Positions 63,505 through 64,000 of a stretch of 64,000 bases of DNA are shown one piece after another. A model generated the notes under the pieces. It saw only the letters and a program-made list of their open reading frames with translations, was not told the origin of the DNA and made no database searches. How positions within the stretch are numbered: the stretch's first letter is position 1; each line of letters opens with the position of its first letter. The DNA is from Streptococcus suis (GTDB lineage: Bacteria > Bacillota > Bacilli > Lactobacillales > Streptococcaceae), in NCBI GenBank assembly GCA_022354845.1, contig CP031970.1, forward strand, positions 868,001 through 932,000, read 5' to 3'. Made by a program: the position numbers and the translations under genes.

Positions 63505-64000
63505 GAAATATCAAACAATACTATTCCCATTGCTAGCGGCAATCAGTGGCTTAGTGCTTGGGGCGATCATCATGTTCATTTTTGGCTATGATCCAATTTG
63601 GGGATATGAGGAATTATTCTACTCTGCTTTTGGGAACATCAAATCAATCGGTGAGATTTTCCGGGCAATGGCTCCTTTAATCTTTACTGCGTTAGGATTC
63701 GCAGTCGCAAGTCGCGCAGGTTTCTTCAACGTTGGTTTGTCTGGTCAAGCCTATGTCGGCTGGGTTTTTGCAGGTTGGTTTGCATTGTTAAATCCTGATT
63801 TACCACGACCAGTTTTGATTTTGGGCACGGTTGTGATAGCGATGGTAGCAGGTGGTATTGCTGGCGCAATTCCTGGTATCCTTCGTGCCTATCTCGGAAC
63901 GAGTGAAGTTATTGTTACGATTATGATGAACTACATCATTCTCTATTCATGTAACTATATCATTCGTGATGTATTTTCAGAAAATTTGATGAAAAATACA
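63497..64000 (+). CDS. Nucleoside ABC transporter permease (partial, right edge)
   Basis: The first 168 codons of a permease are present; the frame stays open at the window end. The ATG at 63497 has GAGGAGGGAG upstream and lies in the ATPase tail. Four or five hydrophobic helices are visible, with the BPD_transp_2-type segments SRAGFFNVGLSGQAYVGW and YLGTSEVIVTIMMNYIILY. A second permease would be expected beyond the edge. Confidence 0.88.
   Translation, partial: MLKKYQTILFPLLAAISGLVLGAIIMFIFGYDPIWGYEELFYSAFGNIKSIGEIFRAMAPLIFTALGFAVASRAGFFNVGLSGQAYVGWVFAGWFALLNPDLPRPVLILGTVVIAMVAGGIAGAIPGILRAYLGTSEVIVTIMMNYIILYSCNYIIRDVFSENLMKNT

Overview
The window is chromosomal DNA of a low-GC Gram-positive coccus, almost certainly a Streptococcus and most likely S. 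suis or a close relative. The indicators are a CiaRH two-component system, the miaA-hflX-X-rnz-SDR-recJ order, a streptococcal-type rhamnan (rgp/gac-like) locus with rml genes, a GBS-Bsp-repeat autolysin, an ISL3-family insertion sequence and the many extended -10 promoters (TGnTATAAT). The species is inferred from gene content only. No rRNA, tRNA, CRISPR array or prophage was found.

Layout. 1-4 kb: NADH oxidase and the PcrA helicase. 4-7.4 kb: a TPP-riboswitch-controlled thiamine salvage operon (HAD phosphatase, thiD, thiM, thiE). 7.9-9.6 kb: a second HAD phosphatase, a broken CPBP protease gene and a short inverted-repeat element. 9.6-12.4 kb: a MetE-like methyltransferase behind a probable MET-box, a CynX-type transporter and a DUF3042 protein. 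12.5-22.4 kb: miaA, hflX, an unknown gene, rnz, an SDR, cardiolipin synthase, recJ and a DUF3114 protein. 22.6-27.3 kb: apt, metA (second MET-box), dnaD, trmK, a NIF3 protein and a ZIP metal transporter. 27.4-31.5 kb: rmlA, rmlC, a nucleotidyltransferase-like gene, rmlB and rmlD, which make dTDP-L-rhamnose. 32-35.7 kb: a large two-enzyme autolysin with five nearly identical 103-residue repeats. 35.7-37.3 kb: a decayed ISL3 element. 37.3-52.3 kb: a rhamnose-polysaccharide locus. 52.5-56.4 kb: a ciaX-position gene, ciaR, ciaH and a transglutaminase-like lipoprotein. 56.4-57.6 kb (minus): rpsT and coaA. 57.7 kb to the right edge: a deoxynucleoside salvage operon followed by a BMP-type nucleoside ABC transporter whose permease runs off the window.

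The most coherent system is the 27-52 kb surface-polysaccharide region. The rml genes make the rhamnose donor; the RgpA/GacB- and RgpB/GacC-like transferases and the RgpCD ABC exporter start, extend and export a rhamnan. A pyruvyltransferase-like protein, a WsaF-like transferase, two further GT2 enzymes, a DUF2142 membrane protein, a flippase, a GacI/GacJ-like pair and a GacH-like glycerol-phosphate transferase are positioned to build and decorate side chains. The neighbouring autolysin and the CiaRH envelope-stress system are functionally adjacent to it.

Regulatory signals readable in the DNA include a TPP riboswitch, two MET-box-like operators, a CiaR direct repeat exactly 10 nt from a -10 box, a cre-like site over the -35 of the deo promoter, a palindrome in the ZIP promoter, and a divergent promoter pair whose spacing predicts leaderless mRNAs for both coaA and the rsmC-like gene. 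Several intergenic regions hold short inverted-repeat elements and dense hairpin arrays not explained by the genes.
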